Of a DNA stretch of 64,000 nt, positions 1 to 11,538 are shown in pieces (positions within the stretch are counted from its first letter, which is position 1; each line of letters begins with the position of its first letter). The translations under genes were made by a program, and so were the position numbers. The DNA comes from Spirodela intermedia (taxonomy: Eukaryota > Streptophyta > Magnoliopsida > Alismatales > Araceae): assembly GCA_902729315.2 (NCBI GenBank), contig LR746272.1:4002035-4066034 (forward strand), in the 5' to 3' direction. The notes under the pieces were generated by a model, which was not told where the DNA came from, ran no database searches, and saw only the letters and a program-made list of their open reading frames with translations.

Positions 1-196
1 GTTGTGGGGCAAGGAGTAGTCGTACACCTGAGAGAAAGGTTATTACTTAGAAATATGATATTATTATATATTCGCCTAAAACTTTGGCGTACAACCAATG
101 TGGGACTAAACCCGCATCACACCTTCTCTAGAAAGGCTTGAAAGATTTTAATACCTACACTACCCCTTATTTATAACAAAAATATATCATGACTAT
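1..196 (+). mobile_element. Family A LTR fragment, cut by window start and by a GA repeat
   Basis: This matches the middle of the family A LTR: the GGGGCAAGGAGT block, a TATATTCGCC stretch and the block around GTGGGACTAAACCCG. It then enters the roughly 110 bp segment found only in some LTR copies (for example 10925-11040 and 62440-62570, reversed). The fragment stops where the purine repeat begins, which is the place where other copies carry a short GAGAGAGAGGG run. The GA expansion therefore probably grew inside the LTR. Confidence 0.8.
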
Positions 197-256
197 GAGA
201 GGGAGAGGGAGAGAGAGAGGGAGAGAGAGAGAGAGAGAGAGAAAGAGAACAAGAGA

Positions 257-315
<59 letters not shown>

Positions 316-541
316 CAAGAGAGAGAGGGAGAGAGAGAAAGAGAATGAGAGAGAGAGGGAGAGAGAGAGAGATAGAGAAAGAGAATAAGAGAGAAAAGGA
401 GAGAGAGAGAAAGAGAATGAGAGAGAGAGGGAGAGAGAGAGATAGAGAAAGAGAACAAGTGAGAAAAGGAGAGAGAGAGAAAGAGAACGAGAGAGAAAAG
501 GAGAGAGAACAAGAGAGAGGGAGAGAAACAAGAAAGAGGGG
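197..541. repeat. Long imperfect GA-rich satellite
   Basis: About 345 bp of almost pure purine on the plus strand. It is a GA dinucleotide run with recurring interruptions (AAGAGAACAAG and AAGAGAATGAG blocks), which gives a loose higher-order period of several tens of bases. Reading frames through it encode only Arg/Glu or Ser/Leu low-complexity strings and are not genes. Confidence 0.92.
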
Positions 542-1036
542 AAAACTCCCCCCTTTTGCTCCTCTTACCTCCTAATTTATTTGGTAATTTTAAGGGTTTT
601 CAAAATAGAAAGATGAGGTGGCATCCAACAAGTTTGCATGCACTTCTGTGCTAATGTGGCTCATAAAATATAACTTAGATGATGTTGCCTTCTATGACTG
701 GTGACATCTTCTATTTTAACTTAAACTTCACAAAAATCAAATAAAATAATGTTCTATTGATTATATCAAATTATCACTTTAATTACACATTATTAACTCA
801 TAAAATAAAATAGTTCAAGGTTATCTACCTAAGACAAAGATTTGAGCATAGATTTGAAGGTTAAGTAGAAATTTCTCAAAAATGATATGAAGATTTGAGC
901 AGAAATTTATGAAATTATTTCTAGAATCTTACTTTAAAATTTTTCATTCAATTGTATTACATTTGACATTAGTTAATGTGACATTTATCATCATTTGACC
1001 TTAATTAACAAACAAGTATGACCCCTTAATACCTAC
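542..1036. other. AT-rich spacer, no gene recognised
   Basis: AT-rich sequence with many stops in all frames and no similarity I recognise. It ends in CCTAC directly before the first LTR. Confidence 0.6.
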
Positions 1037-2750
1037 TGATAAGTCTTCATTATCATGAGTTAATAATTAGTAAATAATATAGTTTTAGCCTTAACTCATG
1101 ATAAATAGACTTATATTTGTGTTAAAGTGTGAAAAGTAGTTTTCAGTTGATTAATGTGAATTTTTAGGTAATTATGTGATTTTACATGAATTTATATGAT
1201 TTTTATAGTCTTGCTTTTGAGATAAATGAAGAAAAAGAAATTAAAAATAAAAAAAAGACAAAATGAGGGGGACTCGCCGGCCAGCCGGGCCCGCAAGCGG
1301 GTCGGAAGCTCAATCAGGGAGTAGCCGCGAGCAGGGGATCGAGCGGCTTGGACCGATAGGGGCATGTATGCGCCACTCCCCTTCCACGTCACCGGTGGCC
1401 AGCCGGCTGTGAGGCAAGGAGTGGTTGTACACGCGAGAGAAGGAACTTTGCTTAGAAATGTAACATTACTATATATTCACCCGAAAAATCGGCGCACAAC
1501 CAATGTGGGACTAAACCTGCGTCACACTTTCCTCAGAAGAGGCGGACAACTGGCACGGGTTCGAATCCTCCCAGAGTCAAAAGTCATATATTTTTATCTG
1601 ATTATCGCGACTTTCCTGCAGATCGCCAGTGAAGGATTAAGCAATGAGAATCCCTAGATCATCGGCGAAAATCTCGGCAACGCGATTCGCAGAGCATTGC
1701 TACTAAAATTGCTGAACAATTCGCGAAAAAAGGATCGCAAATCCATCGAGTAAATCATCTCCGATTGATCGACGAACAAACCGTCGTCGGGAAGAGGACG
1801 ATCTGTCGGGAGACGAGTCGCCACCTCCTGAGAGCGTACCAAATGCAATGAAGAGCCTCCTCTTGCTGTGCGGACTTGAGGATGAAGCTCCCTAACACGC
1901 GCCCCACCTCCATCCAGCTCATCTCCGTCGGGTGACAGCCGCCAGAGAGCCGTAAAGTCGCTGTTTTTTCCACTTTGCCGGGTGACAGCCGCCGAAGACG
2001 AGTCGACGACCCATTCCATTGATCTCTAGACTTTGAAAGGAGATCTAGATATTGCCCACGTCATCTTTGTCCAAGGAGAGCCTTTGAGGCCGTGGACACT
2101 ATAGGACGATCCTCCCGAACACTTAGGATTCCGGTGCATCACCGACGCATTGCTGTCGCGACGCCAGAACTCTATTTTCCTGCTTTCAACTTAATTTACG
2201 CTTCATTTAGTGATACTTTGTGTGATTTTAATTTACCAAAATATACTTCGTTCAATTACGATTCTTCCAGCTTTTACAGATCTTAATTTGATTAATTTGG
2301 ACTACTTTATGATGCATATAACCTTAAACCATGGATTATACCAATCCAATTTCTTCTTTTAAACATTCATAGAAATCAAATTCGCTTATGTAAGAATCGC
2401 CAGGCGGAACTCTGTTTCCGCCCGATTCGCGTTCGCCGGGCGTTGATGTCATCCTAACGTCTACACCCTTATTTCCTTTTTTCATGAATTTTAAATATAT
2501 TTCCTTTTCATTTTGTAGTATAAAATCCATAGAAAATCGTATTCATTGAGAAAAAAATCTGAATAATTACCAAATATTATATTACATCCCTGTGATCAAC
2601 CTGGAAAATTACCGCTATTTTTGGAAGTTTTATTAAATTATAATTGATATATTTGTTCAGAAATACTTCTAAATATCTAAAAAATCATATTTTCTAGTTT
2701 TATAAATTTTAGATTTGTGTGATTTAATATACAACAACTGAGTCATGTCA
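1037..2750 (+). mobile_element. Family A 5' LTR of a plus-strand element
   Basis: A 1714 bp LTR beginning TGATAAGTCTTC and ending GAGTCATGTCA, so it has the usual TG...CA ends. A primer-binding site and gag remnant follow directly, so this is a 5' LTR. The order inside is an AT-rich left end, a GC-rich central module, an AT-rich right part with a TATA-like TATAAAATCC near 2519, and a short U5. The paired TGACG motif seen in better-kept copies is mutated here (around 2443-2462). Confidence 0.9.
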
Positions 2751-2755
2751 AATTT

Positions 2756-2773
2756 TGGCGCCGTTGCTGGGGA
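2756..2773 (+). other. tRNA-Asp primer-binding site
   Basis: TGGCGCCGTTGCTGGGGA starts five bases after the LTR. It is the complement of the 3' end of plant tRNA-Asp with one change (T for C). Ty3/gypsy elements of the Athila/Tat group use this primer. Confidence 0.9.
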
Positions 2774-3053
2774 TGTATTGCATCATATTTAGTATTTTTT
2801 TTTTTCTCTTAGAGTACACAAAAAAAATTTAACTCTTATTTTATTTTCTTCTTGCCGATTTTGTTTTTAGAAAAAGGGAACGAAAAGAAACAAGGCAAGG
2901 ACTGGAGCATACTGAAGGAGGGTAACAATTAATGAACTTTTCCCTCAAATTTATTGTTTTTTTATGCATGGTAGAAGATCCTTGCATCCAAGGCTAGAAA
3001 ATCCTTTCATTATTTCATTCAAAACTAAAAATCTGAAATAAAAATTAATTTTG

Positions 3054-3635
3054 ATAGATCCTGAAGAAAGTACAGGTCAAACTGAGAACAATCCTATGGC
3101 CATGAAAAATTATTATATCCTTGATTCATTTCAAAGAGCATCCAATATTAGAGTCCCATTAGCACCCAATGTTAAATTCGAAATAAATCCAAGAATTTTT
3201 CAAATGCTCCCTAATTTTCATGGATTGCCTTTAGAAGAACCTCATCAGCACTTAGAAAAATTTTATATGGTCATGATTTAGTTAATCTCCCTCAAGTTAC
3301 ACCAGAAATTATTAAGATGAAATTATTTCCTCATACACTTAGGGACAAAGCTAGTCATTGGCTATCCACATTAGATAGAGAATTAACTAGCTGGAAAGAC
3401 ATAGAACAAGCCTTTCTTCGAAAATTTTATCCCTTAGGAAAAACTCAAAATATGAGAAAACATATATGGAATTTTTCTCAAAGATCAGGAGAAACTTTAC
3501 ATGAGACATGGGAAACATTCAAAGATTTACTTAGAAAGTGTCATTATCATGTTATACCCAAGTGGCAGCTCAATAGAATTTTTTATGATGGATTATTAGA
3601 ACAACATAGAAATATGGTTGATTTTATATGTGGAG
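3054..3635 (+). pseudogene. Athila/Tat-type gag, N-terminal part, broken
   Basis: Encodes the first part of a retrotransposon Gag (retrotrans_gag family), the particle protein that packages element RNA. The core is clear: LFPHTLRDKASHWLSTL, then SWKDIEQAFLRKFYP, GETLHETWETFKDLLRKC and FYDGL. The start codon is lost; the position matching ATG-GAT-CCT in a related copy reads ATA at 3054-3056. A one-base loss near 3270-3275 shifts the frame after the KFYM motif. The gene is cut at 3635 by an LTR, in the ICGG motif that reads on to ALMEK in the minus-strand copy near 49930. No enzymatic domain follows. Confidence 0.88.
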
Positions 3636-5221
3636 TGATAAGTCTTCATTATCATGAGTTAATAATTAGTAAATAATATAGTTTTAGCCTTAACTCATGA
3701 TAAATAGACTTATATTTGTGTTAAAGTGTGAAAAGTGGTTTTCAGTTGATTAACGTGAATTTTTGGGTAATTATGTGATTTTATACGATTTTTACAGTCT
3801 TACTTTTGAGATAAATGAGCCAGCCGGGCCCGCAAGTGGGTCGGAAGCGCAGTCGGGAGTAGCCGCGAGCAGGGACTCGAGCGGCTTAGCTTGGACCGAT
3901 AGGGGCACGTGTGCGCCACTCCCCTTCCACGTCACTGGTGGCCAGCCGGCTGTGGGGCAAGGAGTGGTCGTACACGCGAGAGAAGTGACTTTGCTTCCGA
4001 AGCTAACATTACTATATATTTGCCCGAAAAATCGGCACACAACCGATGTGGGACTAAACCCGCGTCACACCTTCCTCACAGGCAGGCGACCGGCGCGGGT
4101 TCGAATCCTCCCAGAGTCAAAATTCATATCTTTTTATCTGATTATCGCGACTTTCCTGCAGATCGCCGGTGAAGGATTAAGCAACCAGAATCGCTGGATC
4201 ATCGGTGAAAATCTCGTCAACACGATTCACGGAGCATTGCTACTAAAATTGCTGAACGATTCGCGATAAAAGGATCGCGAATCCATCGAGTAAATCATCT
4301 CCGATTGATTGACGAACAAGCCGTCGTCGGGAAGAGAACGATCCGCCGGGAGACGAGTCGCCACCTCCTAAGAGCGTACCAGATGCGATGAAGAGCCTCC
4401 TCTTGCTGCGCGGACCTGAGGATGAAGCTCCCTGACATGCGCCCCACCTCCATCTAGCTCCTCTCTGTCGGGTGACAGCCGCCGGAGAGCCGCAAAGTCG
4501 CCGTTTTTCCGCTCCGCCGGGTTACAGCCGCCGGAGACGATTCGATGACCCACTTCATTGATCTCTAGACTTCACGAGAAGATCTAGAGATTGCCCATGT
4601 CGTCTTTGTCCAAGGAGAGCCTTCGAGGCCGTGGACACTGCACGACGATCCTCCCGAACGCTCAGGATTCCGGTGCATCGCCGACGCATCGCCGTCGTGA
4701 CGCTGGAACTCTATTTTCCTGCTTTCAATTTACTTTACGCTTCATTTAGTGATAATTTTTGTGTTTTTAAGTTACCAAAATATACTTTGTTCAATTACGA
4801 TTCTTCTGGCTTTTACAGATCTTAATTTGATTAATTAAATCGTCTGTAATCGCTTACGCAAGAATCGCCGGGCGGAACTCTGTTTCCGCCCAATTCGCGT
4901 TCGCCGGGCGCTGACGTCATCTTGACATCCGCGTCCTTATTTCCTTTTTTTTTTCGTGAATTTTAAATATATTTCCTTCTTATTTCCTAGTATAAAATTC
5001 ATAGAAAATCGTATTCATTGAGAAAAATTCTGAATAATTACCAGATATTATATTATATCCCTGTGATCGACCTGGAAAATTACCGCTATTTTTGGAATTT
5101 TTATTGAATTATAATTGATATATTTATTTAGAAATACTTCTAAATATCCGAAAATTCGTATTTTCTAGTTTTATAAATTTTATATTTGCGTGATTTAATA
5201 TACAATGACTGAGTCACGTCA
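3636..5221 (+). mobile_element. Family A LTR inserted in or fused to gag
   Basis: A 1586 bp LTR with intact TGATAAG start and CACGTCA end. It interrupts gag at a Gly-Gly codon pair. The flanking five bases differ (TGGAG before, GCTAC after). The roughly 700 bp of gag present in the copy at 43271-52442 (about 49250-49950) is missing after it. So this is not a clean insertion; a deletion or recombination went with it. A paired TGACG motif lies at 4912-4928. Confidence 0.88.
4912..4930 (+). promoter_or_regulatory. Paired TGACG (as-1-like) motif in the LTR
   Basis: TGACGTCA is followed eleven bases later by TTGACATCC, a decayed second TGACG. The pair lies about 75 bp upstream of the LTR TATA-like box (AGTATAAAATTC). 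The spacing resembles as-1 elements bound by TGA-class bZIP factors. The best-kept copy is 61592-61610. The regulatory role is inferred. Confidence 0.55.
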
Positions 5222-5278
5222 GCTACCTACTTATGATGTTTATAATAATAATAATAATAAAAAAGAAAGTCTAGCTGA
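5222..5278. repeat. Junction with a TAA microsatellite
   Basis: A short junction between the LTR and the gag extension. It contains a (TAA)n run around 5239-5261 and then sequence matching the related copies from AAAGAAAGTCTAG onward. A stop at 5276-5278 closes the downstream reading frame. Confidence 0.7.
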
Positions 5279-6382
5279 ATAAATTTAGAAAAAAACCCAC
5301 GAAATGAAAATGTTAGCACAGTGAATACATTGATTGAGAATATTTTACTTGATCCTTATTTCCAATTATTAGAAGAAATTGATGAGCCATTAGAAGTAAA
5401 TGAGAATATTAAGGCTGAAAATATAGTAGCAGAAAATTTGAATAAAATCATTTATTGCTCACAATTGATGAATGAATATAGTGAGGATGATGAGGAGAAA
5501 GAGCTTTTAGATGAAGAAACAACAGCTGATCATGGAAAAATCATCCAAATTTTAGTAGAAGGGAGTAAGGACACAAATGAAGAAAAACATATTTCAGGTG
5601 AGGAAAAATCAGTTGATTTGGGAGATGTAGGAGACAAAATTAATAAACCTAATCATAATTTTGCAGCCATGGATGTTGATAGTGAGGATGATGATGTATA
5701 TCATATACCGAAATTAAAAGATAGCTCTTGGGAAGATGAAGAATTTGATGAGTTGAGAAACGAAAAGCTAGAAAAAGAGTTGATTCAACTAATGGGGAGA
5801 AACAAAAATAATAAATATAAATATAGAGATAATTTTGGAAGAGAAAATTTGAATTTTACTGAATTCATTAGATCTGAGATTAAAGAAGACAATCCTTCCA
5901 TCCTTCCAAACCCACAGCCCATTAGAATTATTTCTAAGCTTGAAATATTTTACTCCTCGCAAATTGAACAAATATGTATGGAAGATAAAATAGAGCAGGG
6001 GAAGATTATGCAGATAAAAGAACACATTAAGAAATGGGTGAGTGGAAGAATTAGAGATATCAATTTAGATGAAAAAATTCTAGATTGGGTAAGAGCTAAT
6101 TTGAAAATTATATGGCCTGATCACATTTTATGGTCTATTAATAAAAAGTATTTATTAATGAATGAGAGCCTTACAAAACAAGATAGAAATGAGAAAAGAT
6201 TCTTTTCAAAATGGAAATATTATTTTTGGGAAGATTTTGTTAATTTCCATTTTCTTTTGGCTGAAAGTATGTCAAGGTATATATATGAAGTATATGAATT
6301 TATGCTAAATCTGAAAAAGAATATCATGAAACTTACCTTGGGATACAAATATATTTTGATGGTCATAGATCATCTTATATGA
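5279..6382 (+). pseudogene. Gag C-terminal acidic extension, frame still open
   Basis: An open frame of about 367 codons, continuous in the minus-strand copies with the Gag zinc-knuckle and Gln-rich region. It is very acidic in the first half (EDDEEKE, EEKHISGEEK, SEDDDVYH). The basic/aromatic second half contains FTEFIRSEIKED, SSQIEQIC, ILDWVRANLKIIW and a Trp/Phe-rich WKYYFWEDFVNFHF block. The first possible ATG-like start is GTG at 5321, so it was probably never translated alone but as part of a Gag polyprotein. I do not recognise a domain. The frame survived here while the other two copies have stops, which suggests past selection for protein. Confidence 0.7.
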
Positions 6383-6530
6383 TCTAAGAGCTGTCCAGCT
6401 GGAGACATTAAATTCAGTGCTGCATGGGAGGCAACCCATGGTTTTTATTTCATTCTGTTTGATTTATTTTCTTTGTTTGTGTGCTTATGTTGAATTTCTA
6501 TCAAATGAGTTTTTTGTATTGATTGTCATT
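6383..6530 (+). mobile_element. Start of the 3' noncoding part of the element
   Basis: This follows the Gag stop and matches the minus-strand copies up to about 6470. It includes the hairpin CATGGG-AGGCAA-CCCATG at 6423-6440. After TTTTTATTTCATTCTGTTTG the similarity fades, so the rest of this element, including its polypurine tract and 3' LTR, is missing here. Confidence 0.65.
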
Positions 6531-6589
6531 AAATTTTAAAACAAACTGTTTATTTTTTCTTTTCCTTTATTAACTAATATCACAGCATT

Positions 6590-7330
6590 AACATCTACAA
6601 TAGAAGAAACATTATTTCTATGTTCATCTAACTGTGATTTCAGTTCTATCTTTTCTCTAGGTAAGTCATCAGTTTTTTTTCTGATACATTCCTAATTGTA
6701 TTGAAACAGATTTAATATTTTATTTTTAAGCATTAATTATCTTTCCTAAAAAATTTAAGCTTTGAATTAACAACATTTCAAGCATCACAATTTTTAGCAA
6801 AACAATCATATAACTCTTCCATAGTCATTTCTTCATCAAAAAGATTGTTTACCGCAGAATCATGTGTAGGAATGCACAAATTTTCTTTGCTCTATTTTTT
6901 CTGTTCTAATGAAGAATTATCTTCATCACTACAAGTAGCCATCATTACCTTCCTTTTTATTTTATTAAATTTGACATTTGGAGAATCAGCTTTCAGCTGA
7001 CCTGGTTTTCAGTACTCAAAGCTTATTACCTCTTTTTTAAATTTTTGTAGTAACAGAAAAAGAAAATTTGAGCCGTTTCAAAAAATTTCCATTCCCTTGC
7101 TTGGTAGAGAATTTTCTTAACCTTGTAGTTAACATAGTTTATTCTTCTATATCCTCCTTTTCTTCTGACGTCTCCCTATCATCTTTAATTTCAGCAGATT
7201 TCAATGCAATGGGTTTTTGTATATTTACTTCATCATTTCCTATACCAATCTCATATGTCAATAGAGATCCGAACAGGCCATTTAGAGATAATTTCAGAGG
7301 TCTTTGGCTTCATCTACAGTTGTGACTTTG
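6590..7330 (-). pseudogene. Decayed Ty1/copia gag (UBN2-type) fragment
   Basis: On the minus strand, broken frames give pieces typical of plant copia Gag. GLFGSLLTYEIGIG followed by KPIALKSAEI and an acidic EKEDIEE run comes first. Then come LTTRLRKFSTKQG, ATCSDEDNSSLEQKK and FDEEMTMEELYDCF. This order matches the C-terminal part of Sirevirus-like Gag proteins, but the zinc knuckle is not readable. There are several stops and no pol nearby. Confidence 0.55.
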
Positions 7331-8925
7331 GTCTACAATATAGAAATAAAGACAATAAAATATTTATATACATCTAAGCCACATGATAAGTTCTTATATT
7401 TTTTCTAACATTTATATATCAGTAAATCTAACAAATACCTCATAAATGGTCTCATTCTCCTCATACCTGTGAATCATCAATAAATGACTTGTAATATATC
7501 CTAAATTATGTGGTTCCTTCGTAAATTGTCTGCAATATCTCCTAAATTTCGTTTCGTGGTTCATAGGTTAAAAAAGGCAAAGGAGGTCTATGGTCAAAGA
7601 TAAGGATATCAAAGTCAAAGTTAGTTTAGAATGTACCATTTTTGGCCAAAATGAAAATGGTGTCACTATGGAAGTCCTAGTTGTTTCTAGATATGCTATC
7701 AAAAGATTGCAACTATACACCTAGTTGATTACAATTGAAAAAAAATCTTTAAATGAAGACATTCATAGTTTTGGCATTTAGTGATAAAATCTTCATACAT
7801 TGCCCTATAGATACATCCATAATTTCTAATGACTCTTCAGTGATATTCTCCCACACTTGATGATCTAAGACCTAGATAAATATTTTCATCCAAAACTTAT
7901 ATTTTAAATCATTGAATATAGGTAGTCTATGAACTAAACTCCCTTCTAAATGTTTTCCTAAGGTACTGATCTTGGGAAATAGTACTCATAAAAATAAATT
8001 CCTATATATAAAGGTAGGTTTGATGCCACTTGTTGGATTTTAGGCCACACTTAATTGAAGAAGGGCAGTCAAATTGATTGTATCCTAATTATTTAACCTG
8101 GGTCAATTATTCTCAAGATCTTTGATCTCCTTTCTTTGAACCTAATTGTAAGGTTTTTTGAGTTCTAAATATAAACCACTCTAGCATTATTTAAATGATT
8201 TCACCCCTCTCCAAGAACTTCTCGGTTCTCAAGTTCCATTAGAGAAATAGTACAACACTCACAATCACTAATTATTGGGTTCGGTTTCTACAGAATTTTA
8301 GTCAAAAAGTTTCTTCTAGATTCATAACTCCAAGAGTCCAACAACTGATTATTGGGTTCAACTCTCTTGAGTGATTATATAAAAAATTATTTACAAGTTC
8401 TAACAAATAATAGAAACGATTTCATTATTGGTTATTTCCTAATGGAGGTGATAACTTAGGGTGTATTTGGAAACTCAATGAAGAGGATGATAATAAAAAC
8501 TGATTCTTGTTGTCCTTGTCTTATAGGTAAGATGGATGAATATAGAAAGCCTATCTACTTTTATCTAGTCAAGAAAGATCTCATGTAGCTTTAACTTGAT
8601 TCCTTGACTCACTACATTCTGGTCATTTTACTAGCAAAGAAGACCACTCAAATTTGCATAGAATTCTCAACAAATGTATGAGCAAGATTCTCAAATCGAT
8701 AAAGAGGTCAGAGATAATCATTCATAATTCATTACCTATCAGAAAAATACTATATTTATAGATAAATGAAATTCAAAAACCTCCCTTGTTTTCCACTATC
8801 TCTCAACATTTAAAGCTTAAACTTAGTCAAAAAATGAAATAGACTAAAGCCAATATGATATAACCTTTAAAGATTTGGATATTGTCAATGGAAACGAATA
8901 CATATTATTGTTAGGTACTAATGAG

Positions 8926-8964
<39 letters not shown>

Positions 8965-9804
8965 GTATATATATGAGTTCAAACCCTCACTCCACAAACT
9001 TAAAAACTGATAATAAAATATCTTATGTGATACAAGTCATGGTTTCCTTTGTGAGAGCCTTGCCTTGTGTTGGCGATCGACTGATGGTGGCTCCATATCA
9101 GAAATAGTCTTGGTGTCCTTTGGTCTTCAAAGCTTCCCCTATAAATATATGTAGCTTATCTATTTGAACAAGTCCTGTAAGGATCCATTATAGCAGAAAG
9201 AAATCCAATAATACATTTTGAGATAAAGTAGTGATTTAGTAATCAAAACTAAACGAACTCACCACAAAAAAAAATTAATTTTCAAGTAGACACATTGAAT
9301 CATAATCTCACCATGTAAGGTCATCACTTCAATGATACAAATATTTAAATTCACTTTTCAAATGATAATAATTAATATTAAAAAAATCATGTGATAATAT
9401 GATTGGTTTTAATTGATTCAATTAACTCAAAATCAAAATCATTCAAAAGAAATGACTTATCAACATGGGTATCTAATATATTGACTTAACATTCTTACCC
9501 ATATTTTACACACACAAAAGAGTATTTATTCTTAAATCAAGTTCATGAATAGTAAACATAATTCGATATTTTAATTGGTTTGACACATTTTTGATATTTT
9601 CAATCAGATTTATACTTACACATAAAGTACTATTGTAGTGTTCTAATTTATTTCAATTTTCTTAACAATTTTGATTTCTTTATGAGTTTTTTCAATAGAT
9701 TGTCTTATCCAAGTCCTTTCCTTAGTGTGTATGTGTGTGTGCTTTTTTCTTTTGGCCCCCAAGGAGTGCGTCCAGGGCCTAGCCCCTTTCTAAGAGGAGG
9801 CCGG
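7331..9804. other. AT-rich stretch without recognisable genes
   Basis: No frame longer than about 60 codons looks like protein. It contains an AC microsatellite (8927-8959) and a TG-rich run near 9728-9741. The last 50 bp (CCCCCAAGGAGTGCG and following) are GC-richer and abut a minus-strand LTR. Confidence 0.6.
8927..8959. repeat. AC dinucleotide microsatellite
   Basis: About sixteen uninterrupted AC units. Confidence 0.97.
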
Positions 9805-11526
9805 TAATGTGACTTAGTCGTTTTATAGTAAATCAAGTAATTTTAAATTTATAAAACTAGAAAATACTAATTTTTAGATATTTAGAAGTATTTTTAAACA
9901 AATAAATCAATTATAATTTAATCACAATTTCAAAAATAGTGATAATTTTCTAAGTCAATCATACATATGTGATATAATATCAGATAAGTTTTTAAATTTT
10001 TTCTCAAAGAATATGATTTTTTATAAATTTTAGATCAAGAAATAAAAATAAAATATATTTAAAATTTATGAAAAAAGGAAATAAGGGTGCAGACGTCAAG
10101 ATGACGTCAATACCTAACGAATACAAATGGGGCAAAAATTGAGTTTCATATGGTGATTCTTACATAAGTGATTTTAGATAATTTAATTGATCAAATTAAG
10201 ATCTGTAAAAGCCAGAAGAATTGTAATTGAATGAAGAATAGTTTGGTAAATTTAAATCACACAAATGATCACTAAATGAAGTGAAATTAAGTTGAAAACA
10301 GGAAAATAGAGTTCTAACATCACAGTAGCGATGCATCAGCGGTGCACTGGAATCCTAAGCGTTCGAGAAGATTATTGTGTAGTGTCCACGGTTTTGAAGA
10401 CTCTCCTTAGATAAAGATGACGTGGACAATCTTTAGATCTTCTTGTGAAGTCTAGAGATCAATAAAATGGGTCATTGAATCATTTTCGATGGTCGTTGAA
10501 TCATTAAAATGGACTCTCTAGCAACTGTCACCTAATAGAGAGGAGCTGGATAGAGGTGGAGCGCATGTCAGGGAGCTTTATCCTCAAGTCCATGTAGTAA
10601 GAGGAGGCTCTTCATCGCATCTGGTAGGCTTTTAGAAGGTGTGACTCATCTCCCAATATATCATTTTCTTCTCGATGACGGCTTGTTCGTCGATCAATTA
10701 GAGATGCTTTACTCGATGAATTTATAATTTTTTTATTATAAATCATTTAACAATTTAGTAACAATGCTCTATGAATTGCGTTAACGAGATTTTCGTCAAT
10801 GATCGAGCAATTCTAGTAGTTTGATCCTTCACCGATGATCTACAATAGAGTTGCGATTTAATTAGATAAAAATACAAGTTTTGGCTTTGGTAGGATTCGA
10901 AACCACACCGGTCGTCCACCTCTATGAGAGAGAGGGAATAAGTTCTTGAATACCTTAATCTAGTGACATCATCATGATATCTCGTTGTTATAAATAAGGA
11001 GTATTTTCGGTACTAAAATCTTCGAAAATATTTCGAGGAAGGTGTGACTACCGATTTAGTCCCACATCGATTATATGCCAAATGTTGAGACACATATATG
11101 GTAACGTAAGATTGGGAACCAATGAGTCCCTTCCTCGTGTGTGTACGACCACTCTTTGCCCCACAGCTAGGTGGCCACTAGCGACATGGAAGGGGAGTCG
11201 TGCACATGTGCCCCCATCAGTCCATAGTTGCTCAAGGCCCTACTCATGGCTTTGCCCCGGCTGCGCTTCCGACCTACTTGCTAGCCTGATTGGCTAATAG
11301 GTACCTCCTTTTTCCTATTTTTTTTCTTTTTCTTTATTTATCTCAAAAATAAGATTATAAAAATCATATAAATTTATATAAAATCACATAATTAGTCAAA
11401 AAATCACATTAACTAATTGCAAATCAGTTATCACAAATTAAGATAAATATAAGTTTATTTATCATGAGTTAAGGCTAAAAATTTATTATTTATTAATTAT
11501 TAACTCATGATAATGAAAACTTATCA
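9805..11526 (-). mobile_element. 3' LTR of the 9805-17523 element
   Basis: A 1722 bp LTR in minus orientation. Its upper end ACTTATCA abuts the polypurine tract. The lower end reads TAATGTGACTTAG, a decayed form of TGACGTGACTTAG. It carries the optional 110 bp segment (10925-11040) and a paired TGACG motif at 10092-10110. Confidence 0.85.
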
Positions 11527-11538
11527 CACCCCCAACTT
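11527..11538 (-). other. Terminal polypurine tract
   Basis: Read on the minus strand it is AAGTTGGGGGTG, directly before TGATAAG of the 3' LTR. This is the expected primer for plus-strand DNA synthesis. Confidence 0.85.

Noticed and set aside
171-575. Three overlapping open frames of 112-128 codons in the GA repeat
   Set aside because: They encode only Arg/Glu or Ser/Leu repeats from a microsatellite, on both strands at once; not genes.
4090-4125. A tRNA gene in the LTR
   Set aside because: The GGTTCGAATCC box matches, but the flanking bases do not make a good T-stem. There is no anticodon or acceptor stem and no A box at the right distance.
3763-4269. A 168-codon open frame in an LTR
   Set aside because: It lies wholly within an LTR, crosses the promoter-like and GC-rich modules, and is broken in the sister LTRs. 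There is no known protein.
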